From: an uncultured Bacillota bacterium
GTDB taxonomy: Bacteria; Bacillota; UBA994; UBA5500
DNA: 6,128 nucleotides
NCBI GenBank assembly: GCA_937874815.1
Contig: CALNBW010000400.1
Location: 1 to 6,128, forward strand
Reading direction: 5' to 3'
Positions within the stretch are counted from its first letter, which is position 1; each line of letters starts with the position of its first letter. The position numbers were made by a program, and so were the translations under genes. The notes below the pieces were generated by a model. That model made no database searches. It saw nothing but the letters and a program-made list of their open reading frames with translations, and was not told the origin of the DNA. Shown here piece by piece: positions 5,231 to 6,128 of this stretch.

Positions 5231-6128
5231 TAAAAGCGCTCTTGGCGTTGCGTGTGCGTACGTTGCCACCACTGCAGCAGCGGCTGTAGTGGGCTTTTAA
5301 ACCGGGTCTCCACGTAGGAACCAGCCTCCTGGTCCGGCACCATCAGTGCACCCAGCTGCTGGGGGCTGCCGTCAAGGGGTAACACCAGAGATACAGTAGA
5401 TATGCGCCGCCCACGCTGCACGGTGAGCGCCACCTGTGGCTGCGATTGCAGCATCGCCCGCAATTGGGTAATCGACTGCAGCGGTTCCCCATTGGCCATG
5501 AGGATTATATCTAGGGGGCGGAGCCCCGCCTGTTCAGCCAAACCGCCGGGCAGCGTCTCCATGATCTTGATGCCCGGTCCGGAATGGGCAAAAAGGGGCG
5601 TGCCTTCCTGCTCCCGGTGGTTAGCCACTACTATCAGCATTTCATGCCCAAAAGGAGCAAACAAAGCTGCAAGCGGTAAGAAAGCCGGGACCTTACCCCC
5701 CAGCCAGGATAGGCCTAATAGTATGCCGCTATAGGCGAGCAGGCGCACTGCCGAATGGCGCGCCTTTTGCTTAGGGGGCATGGTGACAGCCAGGTCGCCA
5801 TAACCGAGGCCAGCCAAAAGGGGCATCATAACCAAAGTTAAGTCGGCAACACTTTGGGCCCCCTCCGGCCGAAACAGCGGCCACCAATCGGGCATAGCAA
5901 TGCCGCCGCTCCCGTTGACACCTACTAGCCCGGGCACGAAGACAAGGGCTAGCAGCGGCAAAGGCCAGAACATCTGTAGGTTATATCCGCCCACCAAACG
6001 CCCCGAAGGCTGCCTTACAGTTACCGGGAAAGCGCTGAGATGGCCACTCATTAGCATCAAGATGCTCTCCACGCAGTGCAAAACTGCAACCAAAGCCAAG
6101 AGCGAGGCTATGTCGGCCTTCGACCAAC
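5230..6128 (-). CDS. Membrane protein with C-terminal PDZ domain, 5' end outside window
   Basis: The frame is open to the window edge, so the start is not visible; about 298 residues are present. Counting from the first complete codon (6126), hydrophobic segments lie near 6-28, 50-71, 92-112 and 126-168 (probably two spans). A PDZ domain follows at about 183-249, with the family pattern PGGLAEQAGLRPLDIILMANG and a later VALTVQRGR strand. A short polar tail ends QRQERF. PDZ domains bind protein C-termini and here probably face the cytoplasm or membrane surface; no protease catalytic motif is seen in the visible part. In Bacillus a multi-pass PDZ protein, MinJ, and the protease CtpB lie in the wider uvrBA neighbourhood, so a MinJ-like scaffold is a reasonable guess, but only by context and architecture. 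The TTG at 6099 is unlikely to be the true start, because coding continues upstream of it. Confidence 0.85.
   Translation of the reverse strand, partial: WSKADIASLLALVAVLHCVESILMLMSGHLSAFPVTVRQPSGRLVGGYNLQMFWPLPLLALVFVPGLVGVNGSGGIAMPDWWPLFRPEGAQSVADLTLVMMPLLAGLGYGDLAVTMPPKQKARHSAVRLLAYSGILLGLSWLGGKVPAFLPLAALFAPFGHEMLIVVANHREQEGTPLFAHSGPGIKIMETLPGGLAEQAGLRPLDIILMANGEPLQSITQLRAMLQSQPQVALTVQRGRRISTVSLVLPLDGSPQQLGALMVPDQEAGSYVETRFKSPLQPLLQWWQRTHTQRQERF

Noticed and set aside
5402..5734. Plus-strand open reading frames opposite the PDZ gene, uvrB and uvrA (for example 5402-5734, 848-1174 and 646-903)
   Set aside because: They lie opposite conserved coding sequence, show no family-like protein features, and are explained by the codon use of the minus-strand genes.

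Overview
The window is a nucleotide excision repair locus read entirely from the minus strand. In transcription order (right to left) it holds a membrane PDZ-domain protein cut by the window edge (5230-6128), uvrB (3274-5215), a 336-base non-coding stretch (2938-3273), uvrA (118-2937), and a structured 3' region running to the left edge (1-117). The order PDZ membrane protein, uvrB, uvrA, together with mid-range GC, strong AGGAGG-type ribosome binding sites and a Bacillus-type LexA-like box, suggests a Gram-positive Bacillota, probably a Clostridia/Peptococcaceae-type organism. That placement is inference from gene order and style, not from a marker gene.

uvrA is complete: 939 aa from a GTG start, with all ATPase and zinc motifs. 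uvrB is not intact. Residues 1-441 lie in one frame and the last 205 residues in another. The break falls in helicase motif IV, where about 26 bases are missing relative to the family. The junction keeps a 7-base TGACCAA that fits a slippage deletion between two short repeats. As read, the gene encodes a truncated UvrB without motifs IV-VI and the C-terminal UVR domain. The rest of both halves is well conserved, so the lesion is either recent or an error in the sequence. The PDZ gene ends 14 bases before the uvrB ATG, and its stop codon overlaps the uvrB Shine-Dalgarno, so these two are co-transcribed.

The uvrB-uvrA gap is the most unusual part. It contains two nearly identical copies (43 of 46 bases) of a segment that includes a good sigma-A promoter (TTGCCC, 17 bases, extended -10 TGG-TAGAAT) aimed at uvrA. 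The proximal copy is followed by a LexA/DinR-like box over its predicted start site; the distal copy is not. The second promoter may therefore give uvrA expression that does not depend on SOS. Between the promoters lie two direct GGGGACGGTTCTA motifs. Next to the uvrB stop codon lies a 100-base element bounded by 15-base inverted repeats starting GGGGACA, resembling a small non-autonomous or REP-like element. No small gene is visible in the gap.

Just after uvrA, a GC-rich hairpin followed by five U's looks like an intrinsic terminator. A larger 16-base-pair hairpin uses part of the same sequence, so the two cannot form together. This resembles an attenuator, or a REP-type hairpin inserted at the end of the gene; it also carries the GGGGACGGT motif found between uvrB and uvrA. 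In function, UvrA finds DNA damage and loads UvrB. If the uvrB lesion is real, this strain's excision repair would be disabled unless another uvrB exists.
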